Assembly: GCA_013397075.1 (NCBI GenBank)
Contig: VWZS01010872.1
Coordinates: 112,644-176,643 of the forward strand
Length of the DNA: 64,000 nucleotides
DNA from: Rhabdornis inornatus
Lineage: Eukaryota; Chordata; Aves; Passeriformes; Rhabdornithidae
Direction: 5' to 3'
Position numbers and translations under genes: made by a program. The first letter of the stretch is position 1. Each line of letters starts with the position of its first letter. Below the pieces are notes generated by a model. It saw only the letters and a program-made list of their open reading frames with translations, did no database searches and was not told the origin of the DNA. Below are positions 44,700-57,100 of this stretch, piece after piece.

Positions 44700-45350
44700 T
44701 CGCAGCTGAGGATACCCGCGTTTCTCTACAGCCCCGAGCCGCGGGTTTACCCCTGTGTTTTGACACTCGAAGGGGGAAGGTGCAACAACACTAGGCTGTC
44801 ATTTAAAACAAAAGCCCCCGCGGGTTCAGCACGCTTGGGGCGTGTGCGGAGGGGCGGCGGCGGGCAGATGTGCAGGAGCTGTGTCTGCGTCCGCGGGGGT
44901 GTGATCGCGGGTGGGGTGTACCGGGGGTGTGTGTGTGTGTGTGTCGGGGCGGGGGGGACGAGGCGGATCCTCCGCCCACGCCGCCCGCCGGCAGCCGCCG
45001 ATGTGTCCGTGAGCTCATCCATCGGGAGCGCGGCCGCTGCCTCCCGCACCCCCACCCGCCCACCGGCCCGCGCTGCGGCCGCCCCGCGAAAGTCACCCGC
45101 GGGTCCCCGGCATGGTGGCGGCCGCGGGGGGCTGAGAGGAGGCGGGCGGCGGCGGGAAGGAGCCGAAGATGGCTTCGCCCGCACCCCCCGCGCCGGGAGG
45201 CGGCCCCTCGCCCCCCGCCGGCCCGCCTCGCCTTCGCCAGGTGGGTGCTCGCCGGCGCGGGCAGGGGCGGGTGGCGACCCGCGGCATCTCCCGAGCGGAG
45301 CGGAGAGGGGAGGGGGGGACGGAGCCCGCGGGATGCGGAGAGGCGCAGGA
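44700..45350 (+). promoter_or_regulatory. CpG island promoter of the next gene (probably ANK2)
   Basis: A sharp rise in CpG and GC content, bounded on both sides by AT-rich sequence. It contains a (GT)n run at 44929-44944 and many GC boxes. No TATA box is seen. A short first exon with a good donor lies inside it on the plus strand. The conserved gene order downstream of LARP7 makes ANK2 the likely owner. Confidence 0.75.
45169..45240 (+). CDS. ANK2: Candidate first coding exon, probably an ANK2 isoform
   Basis: ATG at 45169 in good context (gaagATGg) opens 24 codons, reading MASPAPPAPGGGPS and ending PPRLRQ. It ends exactly at the consensus donor CAG|gtgggt in phase 0. Known ankyrin-2 isoforms begin with short alternative leaders spliced in phase 0 to a common KSDSNASF exon (family knowledge). 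This Pro/Gly-rich leader ending in Gln fits that design. No downstream ankyrin-repeat exon lies within the window, so ownership rests on synteny and phase. It could instead belong to an unrelated transcript. The 5'UTR would lie in about 44950-45168. Confidence 0.5.
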
Positions 45351-46072
45351 GGCAGGGATGCGAGCGGCCCGCAAGTGCATGGGCAGTTCAGAGGTGGGCA
45401 GGTGGATGGTGGAGCGAGGGATGGTTTCTGTTCTGTTCAATAAACAATCCTTTTCCATAACAAAACCACAGATCCCGTTCCTATCCCGAAACCATTGCAG
45501 GCAGCACCTGCGCAGGTGTGCCCGCACCTTCGCAAGCAGAGGGGAGCGCAGGCACGCGTGTTTAACTTCACAGTGGTGCAGCGCGGTGCGTGTCGTGCTG
45601 CATCACCGCCGTGGCAGCGCGGGTCCGAAGGCATGAATAAAATCTTGATTAACGTAATGCAGCAGTTTCCGAGAGGCTGCTCCCGCTCCTGCTGCATGCA
45701 GCTCTTTTCCGCTCGCATCTCTTCCCCGCGCAAGGCCGGAGCTCTGCTCTTAGCTGCGGCTGCTGCATTAATTTACATTTGGAATGGGGAAGTTGGTCGC
45801 TGGAGTTGTTTGACGTTCTTGACCCAGCTGGGTTGGTGATGCCGAGATGTTGCAGGGTGTCTGCTGGGGTTCGTTCCGTGAGCCCTTGGTGCCTCCTGAA
45901 AACGGGAGAGGCGGAAATGGAGGGATGCGGTGCCCGTGTGTTCGGTTAGCGTGTTACTGCTAAGGCTGTAATGTTATAATGGAAAAGCAGTTGTAAAGGA
46001 GGATTCCCGGTGAGTAATCAGATTAGTGTAGTATGTACGTACTCAAATATAAACCCTGTCCTACTCCTTTTT

Positions 46073-46103
<31 letters not shown>

Positions 46104-49100
46104 CCCTCCCATTTTCACTGGTGGTAGCATTGATGAGGAAATCTCAGGAGTCTGGAGTTGGGGCAGACATCTGAGAGTTTGGGGGAATATTTAAACTTCT
46201 CAGTCCCCTTACACACCGGAAGTTTGGGCTGGGCAGCTCCAGCAAAAAGGCCTTTGTGTGGATTTGCTGATGACTGTCTGCAAATGACACGAGAACAGCT
46301 GCCCCGTCGACCCAAGTATTTTGGCACTTCCTGTTGTGTTCCTCTCTGGAAATCAGAAGAAAAAGCGATTTTTAGTCCTGAAGTTTGGTTTTAGGAGGGC
46401 CAATGACGAGCAACGATCTCTCCACTTTGTTGCGACCTGTAGTAGGTGTGATCAGCAGGATAGGTAAGAAGTGTTGAGGATGGAAAAGAAGTTGCAGGTA
46501 GCAGAGGAAAGAGTTGGGCATGAAGAGCCCAAGTGCTGGGAATCCTCATTGAAACTGGCTTCTCTCTGCCTCTAACCTAGTCTGTGTGCTTACTGAGGCA
46601 AGGTAAGCAGTATCCTTCCAAGCAGTGACCAAGTCCTTGGGAGACAGCTCGTTTTCTATGATCCTCCTTGTTTCAGACCTTTGGTTTGCTCCTCAGCAGC
46701 TGGGAAACACAAGGTTACCAGTTCTTTATTGCTGCACATCCAGCAGCAAACTCAGACTGCTGCGTTCTCCAGAGCGTTCTGAATTGACTTCTCATGGGGT
46801 TATTCATTTTACATGAGAAAGAAACGAGTATCCTGAATTAGTAGGCAGAAACTACTCATTAAAAAATTGACTACTACGGTTGTTTTACTGTCTTCCTCTG
46901 CATTTTGTCCACTCTATGTTTAGAATTTTTTAAAATTGTATTTAGAAAGGAATGACTCATCAGTCATGTTTCTCTGAACTACGGCTGGGGTATAGTCTGG
47001 TGTTTATTTGTTTATTTATTGGTTTAAATTTTTGCTGCCCTTTTACAAGACATCATACACACAGCTTATTGGGTGACCTTCACAGGAGTGTGGAACTCCG
47101 TGGATAAATTCCCAAAGCCACTTCAGACCAAGGTAAAGAACACAGTGCTGGCAGGAGTCAATCTGTTTTCCTATAAATCACTACCGGCCTCCCACTTTGC
47201 CATCATTTATTGCATCCTTCGGAGAGGAGAAGAGTACAAACAAAAGGGAAGTGAACATGTCTGTCTGAAACTGTTGTACTGACTTTTGTTATCACATTGC
47301 ACTGGTTGTGATAATGCTGAATGAAAATTGCTATTGGCAACATGCTCAGTTCCCGTTACATGGGGGCCTTTGGGAGATCCTTGAGGTTAGTCTTGGCTTG
47401 TAGCCTGAGAACAAGACTCACTGAAGAAGCTGCTTGAGACAAATTGATATTTGTGGAGTTTTTACTCTGTCTTTCAGTTCATCTAAGACATCTTTAAATG
47501 TGTCCTTTATTTGAAATATATGTTGAGGGCACTTGCAGAACTGAGGGTAATGTTTACATGTGTGAACATGTTTTAGCAAGAGCTGCATATTACCTGGAAC
47601 ACCTGTGTTGTTACATTTAAATTTGGCTTAAGGTACTGCAGTCAAGATACCAGTGACATGTGTTATATAAAGCTTGATCAAGAATGTACCAAATAAAAGA
47701 CTAAGCTGTTGTAAGTTACACAATGGAAACCCTTGTATTTGGAATAGGATGGAGGTTGTTTCTCTTAGCAGTAGTCAAGTGAATTATTTCCACTATTTTT
47801 CCTTTTAGTTGTCAATGCTGCGCTTCTCAAAAAGAAATTTAAGCACTTCTCACAATAAAAAATATAGTCAGTTAAATAAAATTTGCAAGCCAAATAGTGT
47901 CTTGCATAGGAACATGGTAATACTTGAGTACTGCTCTGCCACTGCACCTCTGAGCATGCAGGAATAAATCAGTGATCCTAATCCATTATCTGATACGGAA
48001 AGAATGTGTGCAGGAGTGTCTTCCACAGTAATTTAACTGATCTCAGGTAAAGTTCCTTATCATGAAGCAATGTACAGCACTTACCTGGTAATTGTCCTGC
48101 TGTCATGCTCTATTGATCCTCTATAAATCCCTTTATTCCATCTAATTTTCTTTTGGTAAGACACCTGTCTGTAAAATGATGCCTGGATGTCCTCCTTTTC
48201 CTATTCCAGCTTTTTTTTCATGTGGAAATGCAGAACAGAGCTCCTGGCATTCTGCTTCTCCAGGGATGTTTGCGTGGCAAAAGTGCCCTGTATTGCAAAT
48301 CCTTCCAATTAATCTCAAATTCTACAGTTTTCCAGCCTGTCAGCTTATATGACCTCTCAATGGATGTGTGTTAGTCAGTATGAAGTCTGGTCCTAGAGCT
48401 TGACTAAAATGTCTTCCACAACTGCTGTGGGACTGCAGGAACCAGGTTTTTTTATTTTCATTTTCTTTTCTCAAGGAGTCTCTCTGTAACTCTGTTGACT
48501 TTTGCTTCTTTTATCTTCTCTTTGATACTTTTTTTTCCCCTTCAAGCTTGTATCCCACTGAACTCTTAGAGGTTGTTCATACCATAGTGACTGTTCATAC
48601 GCTACTGTTGTGCTTTGCTCCTGCCTTTTCTAATCCACTGCCCAGGTTTTTCCCTACTGTGGGATGTACTTTGTCCCCTACTAACACTTGGCAAGACTTG
48701 AGGATATTTTAAGCTTCTCTTTCATGGGTTATTTAGGCCGATGCCTCTCCCAGCCTGTCCTTGCTTTGGACAGCATGTTGTTCACCTCCACATCTTTGCT
48801 TCTGCTGATTTTAGCTCCATAATTTCAAAGACTTGGTTTGCTTGAAATCCACATTTTTAGGGTTTCTTTTAATTTTTATTTTAATTTGATTTAAGCTTAT
48901 TTTGTATTTTACCTGCTGCCACTGTAAAAAATTAGAAGTAATTTGTTGGGAACTAGGTTGTCTTGAAAAACCAGCCTAGTGAAGCACTCGCTTAGGTGGC
49001 ATGGCACAGGGTAAAGCTAACATCCATCAAACTGAAAGTTTCTATTCCACTAAACGCTGTCTGCCGTGTCAAAGGGAAAAAAAGGATGCTATAAAATGTC

Positions 49101-49610
49101 TTCCCACTGAATTGAAATGATGAAATATAAAACATAATGAACCTGCTGCATAATAGATGTAGCCTAATGTAGGAAAAATTAATTACAGTTAGGGCCTAAA
49201 TGACTACGTGTACTGAGATAGCTTATGAAAATGACTGTGCTACATTGTTATTGGGGTTGCAAACCCAAGCACCGAGTAGTTACAAACTAATAGAATTAAG
49301 GCATGTAAAGATTTACCACTTCCATGAAAACCCCTTTTGTGTTAGCTACCAGTTCTAACCTACAGTGGAAGGGAAGAATTAAAAGTCTTCAATTCATACT
49401 CCAAGTAGATCTTTCAAAAAAGTGTGGAAAAGCAAAATAATAAAGAGAGAAAGAAAAGCAGGTTCCAGGTGGGCATTAAACCACTTGCAGACTGAGTTAA
49501 TTTAGTAGATAATTTCAGCTGTTCTGATGTTCTTGCCGTATTGGAGTAGCCAGCCCAGGTGTGAAGGGAAACAGACAAGCTGCTACAATTACTATCACTC
49601 GCTGCAGAGT
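45241..49610 (+). other. Probable intron between two alternative first exons
   Basis: No exon is recognised. It contains a pyrimidine tract (T with scattered C) at about 46069-46105 and otherwise unique AT-rich sequence. Confidence 0.5.
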
Positions 49611-49611
49611 T

Positions 49612-49619
49612 TATAAAAG
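49612..49619 (+). promoter_or_regulatory. TATA box of a second candidate promoter
   Basis: TATAAAAG, a near-optimal TATA box, stands directly before a short GC-rich stretch in AT-rich surroundings. Transcription would start near 49642. Three CACCTG/CAGGTG E-boxes follow at 49652, 49696 and 49722. Confidence 0.55.
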
Positions 49620-49641
49620 GAGCAGTGGATGGGGCCGGGTG

Positions 49642-49768
49642 TGAATTTCACCACCTGGCGCCGGCCGGGCCGGGGCTCCTCGCGCAAACCGGCGGCACCT
49701 GAGGGCGGAAGGTTCCAGAGGCAGGTGCCGCCTCAGTCGGGCGGCAGGGCTCCTCCCGGGACACACAG
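49642..49768 (+). other. Candidate alternative first exon (TATA promoter)
   Basis: A GC-rich block of about 130 nt ends at the perfect donor ACACAG|gtagga. The frame opened by ATG at 49629 stays open to the donor, but that ATG lies upstream of the start predicted by the TATA box, so the exon is more likely untranslated. By position it could be a tissue-specific ANK2 first exon. Confidence 0.45.
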
Positions 49769-50135
49769 GTAGGAGCTTGCTCTGCCTTTTAACCTTTATT
49801 TTTAATATTCTCTTTTGTTAGAAATGCTTAAGGAGCAGGCTGAAGTGAGGGTTGTGATTCAGTGCTGGTTTTTGTGTCAGTTCTACTTTTTTTCTGTTTG
49901 AGAGATGCTGTGATGTGGAGTTTGTTTGCGGGCGTTTTGTTTTGTATGGATTATACCCTGAGGGAAGAGGAGAGGGTTTGATTGTTGGATTGTTTTGGAG
50001 TTTTTTCCTTTCTGATATTTTGTGTGTGTGTATTTTTGCTTTTAAAATATTTTTCATTTCTTTGGGTTTTTTTCTTTATTTCAATTTTTTATTATTTTTG
50101 TTGTTTCTCTATGTTATTTTCATTTTTTCTTTTCC

Positions 50136-50220
50136 TCTTTTCTTTTCCTCTTTTCTTTTTTTTTAGTTTTGTGTTTTTTAGTTTCCTTTTTTGAGTTTCC
50201 TTTTTTGAGTTTCCTTTTTT
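50136..50220 (+). repeat. T-rich tandem repeat left of the assembly gap
   Basis: Units of the type agtttcctttttt (about 14 bp, seen as gagtttccttttttgagtttcc) run into the gap. Confidence 0.85.
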
Positions 50221-50238
50221 NNNNNNNNNNNNNNNNNN
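50221..50238. other. Assembly gap (18 N) inside a T-rich repeat
   Basis: Eighteen N between two T-rich tandem arrays. The true length of the array is probably unresolved. Confidence 0.98.
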
Positions 50239-50620
50239 AGTTTTCTTTTTTTTATTTTCCCTTTTTCTTTTTTTTTTAATTTTCCCTTTTTCTTTTTTTT
50301 TTAATTTTCCCTTTTGCTTTTTTTTTTAATTTTCCCGTTTCTTTTTTTTTAATTTTCCCGTTTCCTTTTTTTTAAATTTTCCCGTTTCCTTTTTTTAATT
50401 TTCCTTTTTTTTAATTTTCCTTTTTTTAATTTTCCTTTTTTTAATTTTCCTTTTTTTAATTTTCCTTTTTTTAATTTTCCTTTTTTTAATTTTCCTTTTT
50501 TTAATTTTCCTTTTTTTAATTTTCCTTTTTTTAATTTTCCTTTTTTTAATTTTCCTTTTTTTTATTTTCCTTTTTTTTTAAATTTTCCTTTCCCCCCCTT
50601 TTTTTTTCCATTCTTTTTCT
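50239..50620 (+). repeat. 15-bp T-rich minisatellite
   Basis: Tandem units of tttttttaattttcc with an exact 15-bp period over about 50415-50565. Slightly longer, diverged units (with cc replaced by ccc, or with ccg) lie on the left flank. Purely pyrimidine except for AA in each unit. Confidence 0.92.
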
Positions 50621-50784
50621 TTTCCCTTTTTTAAATTTTCATTTCCCCTCCCTTACAAGATTTATACTTGATCAAGTTATTGAAGGCTGCCTTTTGGCTT
50701 TTGATATTCAGTTTTTGTCCTTTATAGACCAAAACTCTAGAGTTTCTTAGAAAAAGTCGCAGTTGGGGATGCCCCTTGCCTCAG

Positions 50785-51136
50785 GGGCTTCCCGCCATTT
50801 TTCGTGTGGGGCGAGGGGCGCCTGTCCGTCATTTTGTGTGGGGAGGGGGCTTCCCGCCATTTTTCGTGTGGGGCGAGGGGCGCCTGTCCGCCATTTTGTG
50901 TGGGGAGGGGGCTTCCCGCCATTTTTTGTGTGGGGCGAGGGGCGCCGGTGGGCCCCGGTCTGTGCGGGTGGGAGGGCGCCTGTCCGCCATGTTTTGTGCG
51001 GGGCGGAGGGCGCCTGTCCGCCATGTTTTGTGCGGGGCGGAGGGCGCCTGTCCGCCATGTTTTGTGCGGGGCGGAGGGCGCCTGTCCGCCATGTTTTGTG
51101 CGGGGCGGAGGGCGCCTGTCCGCCATGTTTTGTGCA
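50785..51136 (+). repeat. GC-rich tandem array with ten YY1-type CCGCCATNTT sites
   Basis: Five right-hand copies follow an exact 34-bp period (cores near 50984, 51018, 51052, 51086, 51120), with unit ggcgcctgtccgccatgttt plus tgtgcggggcggag. The left half alternates units of about 32 and 31 bp (cttcccgccattttt and ctgtccgccattttg forms). Nine cores read CCGCCATNTT and one reads CCGTCATTTT. This is the complement of the AANATGGCGG YY1 consensus. Each unit also carries several CpG. Open frames cross the array on both strands only because the right-hand units lack stops; they encode repeated low-complexity peptides, not a known protein. Confidence 0.9.
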
Positions 51137-54100
51137 GGCGGGGCTGACTGCCGTTCAGGTTGCGGTGGCAGGGGCTGCCTGCTCTGTTGTGGGAGCTGTA
51201 GTGGGGCTACAGCCACTTCTTCTGATTGCAATGCACTGAGATGGGAGACAAAACAAATAGCACAGGTTGCTTTAATAAAAAGCAGCGACTGCTCACCTCC
51301 TGCCCTAGAGGATTTGCTCATTAAACTGTTAAATATTGAAGGAGTTGTGCTTCTTCTTACTAAGTCAAAAGCCTGAAAACCTACAAAAATGCCCATGCTG
51401 TCCAAAACCCTCAAAACATTTTGTGAGCTTTCCCATGCTGATCACTACATATGTCTGCTGGAACCACAGCTTGTTGCTCTCAATGTCTGTAGCTTTGTTG
51501 CCTATTGAGGTGAGACCTTTGTGAAGTTACTGGAGGGCTTTTTGCAGTCCTGCTGTACAATGTGCATATACTGTGTTTGTATGTAAGTCTTATTATGAAG
51601 TATTTATTGCAAGGTTGCCTTTGTAGAGGATTTTAGGCTTTATTTTGGGGTGACCTACTGTGTGAGGCCACCTCAGAAACTACAAGCGGTCTTCTGTCTC
51701 TATAAACACTGACTGGGAAATGGGTTGTAGAATCCTCCTGGTTAAGTGTTAATAAGGAATTGAGTAATAGAGTGAGGAAAACACAATATGTTCTGTTCTG
51801 ATGGCTGTCCTTTCTTGCTCTTTTATCCTTCTTTCTGAAGTGCCTGATTGTCCTTACTGGGATGGTGAGTCAGCTGGGAACACAGAAACAACTGTGGCAT
51901 CCAGCAGGATGCAGACCTCAAGATGTATTTAAAAAAAATAAAAGTGTTTAGGAAAAGGGGAGGGAGCATGAGCCAGAAATTGTTGTGCATTATTGCTGGA
52001 GATATATGAACTTGGGTGGGAGGAGCAGTTGTATCCCACATCCATTGTTGATGAACAGATAGCTAGAGCTTTGCTAGTGTGCATCTCATTGAAACAATCT
52101 GAAAAAATTTCTGCTTAAGAGCTTCAAAGCCGAAAGCTGCACCTTGCTTGCTACAAGTGTCAGTAGTAGTCCTGGACAGAAAATTGGTTACAGCGATATT
52201 ACTTGTTATATCTGCTTATGCAGTTTGGTTGTTTACTTTATTGTGTTTTTTTGTTTGGTTTGGCCATCTGATCTGGAAGCATTTTGATTTATCTGCAGAA
52301 CTTGACTGATCCTAAAGAGAAGTAGGAGCACAGTATATCATGGGGCAGTTCAGACTTCCTATATTAAAGGAATCTTTGTTTATGCAACAAGGATTCATTC
52401 AGCAGCATCTCCCTGCACAACATGGTGGTTGTTTGCCGTGTTAACTCTTTGAGTTGAGTTCTGCTGGTGCAAATAAAGGTACAGCTCCAGGAGATGAAAC
52501 TGTTGACCTGTCTCTCTCAGGGGCTCTCTTTGAATGGTGCTTTGACCACTCACAGCCAAGGTGAGTTCCCACAACTTATGTATTGCTTTTAGCATTAAAA
52601 CTGTGCTTGCTGACATCTGGTGAAAAACTTTATGAAATACATTCCTTGCTTTATTTATTAAGATGATCTGGGTGTTTGAGGGTGATTTTTCTGGGGTAGA
52701 AAATAGACTATCCCATGTGGGATGTGTGTGAGGCACAGATTCAGGTGAGGAAATGGTGTGCAACCTAAAGTCCTGTCAATCTTCCAAAAGCTGTGAGAGG
52801 TCTTGGCATAAGTTGTAAGTGCTGTTAGAGAACTTGAATCTCATGGGATGCTTACAGGCATCTGATGGATGGGAATGTATTTCAAGTATTCAGACTGGCT
52901 GGGTTCAAGCGAGTGACACAGTGCTGTAAATACCCTTGTCATTTATGTTAGGTCAGAGGATGAAGTATTGTTTTATGAGCTTACCTCTGAGAAGATGGAG
53001 GGTGTCCAGACCTCATTCATCTTCTGCAGTGTTTCTAAATGTTGTGGTTCTTGTTTTTCTTAAGGGGAAAAAAAAGTAATTCTAGATTATTTATGTATCT
53101 GTATATTCAGAAAATAGCAAACTGAGGGCAGTTTGCATTTTACAGCTCCTCTGTACCATCACAAATAGCTTTTACCTAGAATCTTTGGGTTAAAAACAGC
53201 ACAAACACCCCCCTCTGCCCGAATGCACTCCCACATATGCAACTCCAAGAGGAAAAAATAAACTTTGTGATTAATTGTGGAGTGCTCGGTATGTGATCTA
53301 AGCTAGTAACTGGCTCTTGGATCCCACGAGCAGAACCCTTCTGAAGTATCCTTTGTAGGCTCTTGTGAGTGTACTCAGAGACGTTTTTGTTTGTACTTTT
53401 ATCTTTCGAAAATCTGGCTTTCCCCCCTCCTCTGGGTGTGGGATGGCTGCCAGTGGTTAGTGACCCGTGACCCCCAGCTGCTGCTGCGCCCAGGAATGCG
53501 CGCCGGGCTCCAGCGGCGCCGGGTGATGGAGGCTGCCCTTCCCTCTGATGTGTGCCCAGCGTGGGTGGCGGGAGCTGGCAGGGCTTGGGCAGGAGTACAG
53601 CTCCGGTGGCGGCACAGAAGCTCTCTGGGAGCCCGAACTTGCTCGGGCTGGATGTGAATAGCCTGGCCGCGGTTCAGGACAGTTTTAGTTCCTGCCGGGA
53701 GCAGCAGCTGGTCCGTGCACAGAAGCCAAAGCCCGTGGGTCCGCCCAGCGTAGCACTCAGGGGCATCACATGCTGCATGTACAGCTCTTGTAACACTGTA
53801 AACTTTGGAAATTTTTAGATCCAGAGCGTGTCACTAATAATTTAGGCTTAGATTGCCTATAAATAGATTCTTGTATCTGAACCTGCCCTTTAATGAGGCT
53901 ATTTCTGTCGCAGTTGGAGGCTTACACTGGAGATGTTCTACCTGGGATCCCTGCTGGGCTCTTTGTTCTCTTGGTGTGCATTCTCTGCTCTCTCCAGGCT
54001 GGCTGGTATTTGACAAGGAGAATGTTCCAAACAATTTTAAGGTTTTGGTTTTTTTTTTTTTTTTTTTTTTTGTTGTTGTTGTTGTTGTTGTTGTTATGGA

Positions 54101-57100
54101 TGCTGTTGGGATATACCTGAAAACCAGAAAGGAGAGCTGGCACTCCTGAATCTGGTTTGAATTTTTCTGATCATTGTTCTTTATCAGGGACACAGGTGCA
54201 CACATGATTTATCAGATGACAATAATTGATGAAAAAATGCCATTGCGGTCCTATTTTTACCCCCCATACCAAGCGAGTGTCAGCACAACCTTCTTCAGAC
54301 TTTACTGAGAGCAAGAACAGGCTGTTCCCAAGGGTCACAGAGTGCTGAAAGCAGTGGATAATAGACTTTCTACCTGCTGGGTCCAAGTCTTGCATAAGCA
54401 ATGTGCAAATTTGAGGGTGAAAGTTTCACAATGGCCTGTTTTGAGTTGACAGATTCCTTGTGTATTTGTTTGCAAACAGTTAAGTGTGGCTTTGGAAGGT
54501 CTTTGGAGCAGGAGCCCAGGTCCCTGCTATTTGAGCACTCATCTCATTCCTATTACAGGAATAGTAAGCTGTTATGTGTGTCACTTCACCGTTAGAGGGG
54601 GAATTTCAAATTCAGCAAACCTTTGCTTTATGTTAATCATTCCAATGGATCACTTGCTGAAACAAGCAAAAGCCCCAAACAAGAAGCTTGATTTTTAGTG
54701 ATGCTTCTATTGGAAGTATGAAATTGTAAGGATGCAATTGGAGAAAATGATTTATTAATTTTAATAAAGAGGGTGAGAAGAACAGGTGATCTTAAGTTTC
54801 TGTGGCACAAAAATGACAAAGGGGGAAAACTTATGGTTCTCAAAATGGCAGGTGGGCAAATCAGAGCAAGTAGGGAGCCGGAAGAGTTAGGTACAAATAT
54901 TTAGAAGTAAAATTACCTCTGCAAAACTCCTTTTGGCTCCAGGGGCTGCCAGTTCCCCTTCTGTTTGTTCAGCTCGAAGAAGAGAGTCTATATTTAGTAA
55001 AGCAAATGTGTATGAAATCTATATCAAAGCATTTTGTGTGACATGTTTTGGAGGTGGTGGTGAGATTTGGTACAAGGTGCAGGCATTGCAGAAAATCAAT
55101 TAGTGCTCTGTTTTTATAATATGAAATTACTTAATCAGTTAGGTACTCAGCATAGGCTAATGAGTGATAACTTCTTATTCCCCAGACTACAACTGCCCCT
55201 GGCAGGTAGTTTAGTTGCTTCTGGTCTTGGCACTCATGTTTGGACTAAGCTGTTGCTGCTCCCTTGATGAAACTCTTCATCACTTGACAAAACCGGGGTC
55301 TCCTTTGCAACGATATTTTTGAAAAACACCAGATTGCTGATGATTCAATACAGAGGTGAGGGCAAACCTTGGCATCTCCAAGATTGGTGCTGGGGGTGGA
55401 AGAAATCTCTGGTTATCTGTAATGTGACCTGACACAGCCTTTGCTGCAACTAAACATAGTTTGGTATTCTCTGCACCTGTCAGCCTGCTTCTTGCTGTGC
55501 CCATTTTGGAGGGGTGCACACAGACCTAGACCTTTACCTGGAGCTGCCTCCCACATGTCTGAAGGGCAGCTGCTCACCTTTTCCTGTTCTGCGAAGAGAA
55601 AGTTACTTAAAACTCTCTGAGGATCTGTCCTTTGAGGCATTTGGAAGTTGAGCAAAGCCCGTCTCTACTACTGCTGTCCCACGAAGCTTTAATTTGAGTA
55701 GTGTCTGTGGGAGCTTTGGCACTGAGCTTTGTGGGGTGTATAAGTGCAGCATGCTTCTCTCTTCCCTGTAACAATTTCCTCTCAAAGTATGGCTGTATTG
55801 CATCTGTGATTTCTCTTTTCTTTTTCATCAAGGTTTTGCAGATGGATTTCAGAGAGAATTGCTGAGCAACATCATTGTGGGTTTTTTTGAAATGAGTAAT
55901 AGAATGTCATGATGACTGTGATCCTACTTATCAATTTGTAATCCTAGAAATGCCATGTTTTGTAAAAACAAGCTCCTAGTGAACCCTCCAGCTTCCTCCA
56001 ACACTTTTATTATGACAAACCAACTCCAGAGCATAAAGCAATTATCTGCCCAGTCCTGCTGCTGTTTAAGGGAGTTGGTCACCTTAGTTTCAGCTACAGC
56101 TTGAAATCCCTCATTTAGTCTGTGCTGCTTCTGCAGAAGTAACAAAATCCATGTTCACTTAAGGGCAGCCAACTTCAGGTCTGTGTAAAGAACAGGTTTT
56201 TAATACTTGTTAAATTCTACTTCTGTAATGCACTGCCAATGATTATTTAGAATAAGTGCACTAATGTTGCAACACACATCTTTAGGTAAACTGAATGTGT
56301 CTGAGAGGTTGGAAAGACAATACTGTATCAATACCCATTTTGTCTTAATTTTTAGTTCAGATAGATTTTATGTGGGGTTTCTAATGCTTGTACATGCAAC
56401 CTGAGGAATTAATCTCTAAGTGCACAGTGGCTTGTTGCAGAATATACACTGTCTTTAAGCAATTCCCAAGAGAAATTGTTTTGTACTTGACACAGTTGCT
56501 CACGAGTAGATTGTCCAGTGTTGTAAAAAAGGGTATTTCAAGCCTTATTCCAAAGAACACTGCTTTTTTTTGAAGGATAATTGAAGGTTTACATGAGGTC
56601 CTTTTGCTGTTGCAATATCTGTTTTTAAAGATCTACTAGGCAGCATATCTATCATAGACTTTGTAAAGAAATTGCAGTGATCCCTCTAGACTTATTTCTC
56701 CAGTGAGAGAGCTAGAGTAGCACATTATGACACACTCATCTGGAAGGAAAAAATAAGAAAATACTGGCTTAAGCTACAATCCAAATAAATTTTCTCGTGT
56801 TGTAGGAAGCTCGAAAGGTTAGAGCAGAAAAAGTAAGTATTGAGAAATCAAAGACAGTAAAAATTTCTCACTATAAATGGGTGGTTTCTTGAATGCTACT
56901 TAAACTCTTGATATCTGTAATTGGCATATTGACTGTACTTGTCATAAAATAACCCTGACCTAAATGCTGTTACCAATATAAATGTGTTTTCTTTGATATA
57001 GGAGTGAAAAATAAATCTTCTCTTTTAGAGATGACACAAATATGTATTTTTGGTCCCTGTTTGTAGGCAGATGGAATTATGTATGGCAGAACACTTACCA

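Noticed and set aside
44747..45527. Several overlapping 100-220 codon frames in the second CpG island
   Set aside because: Apart from the short leader ending at the donor at 45240, they are unspliced frames through GC-rich and GT-repeat DNA with no similarity.
50737..51414. Long open frames on both strands through the GC-rich array
   Set aside because: The frames exist because the repeat units lack stops. They encode repeated low-complexity peptides with no start context, splice support or family similarity.
54049..54143. Poly-Asn/poly-Lys or Val-rich frames
   Set aside because: They are translations of the poly-T/(GTT)n microsatellite.
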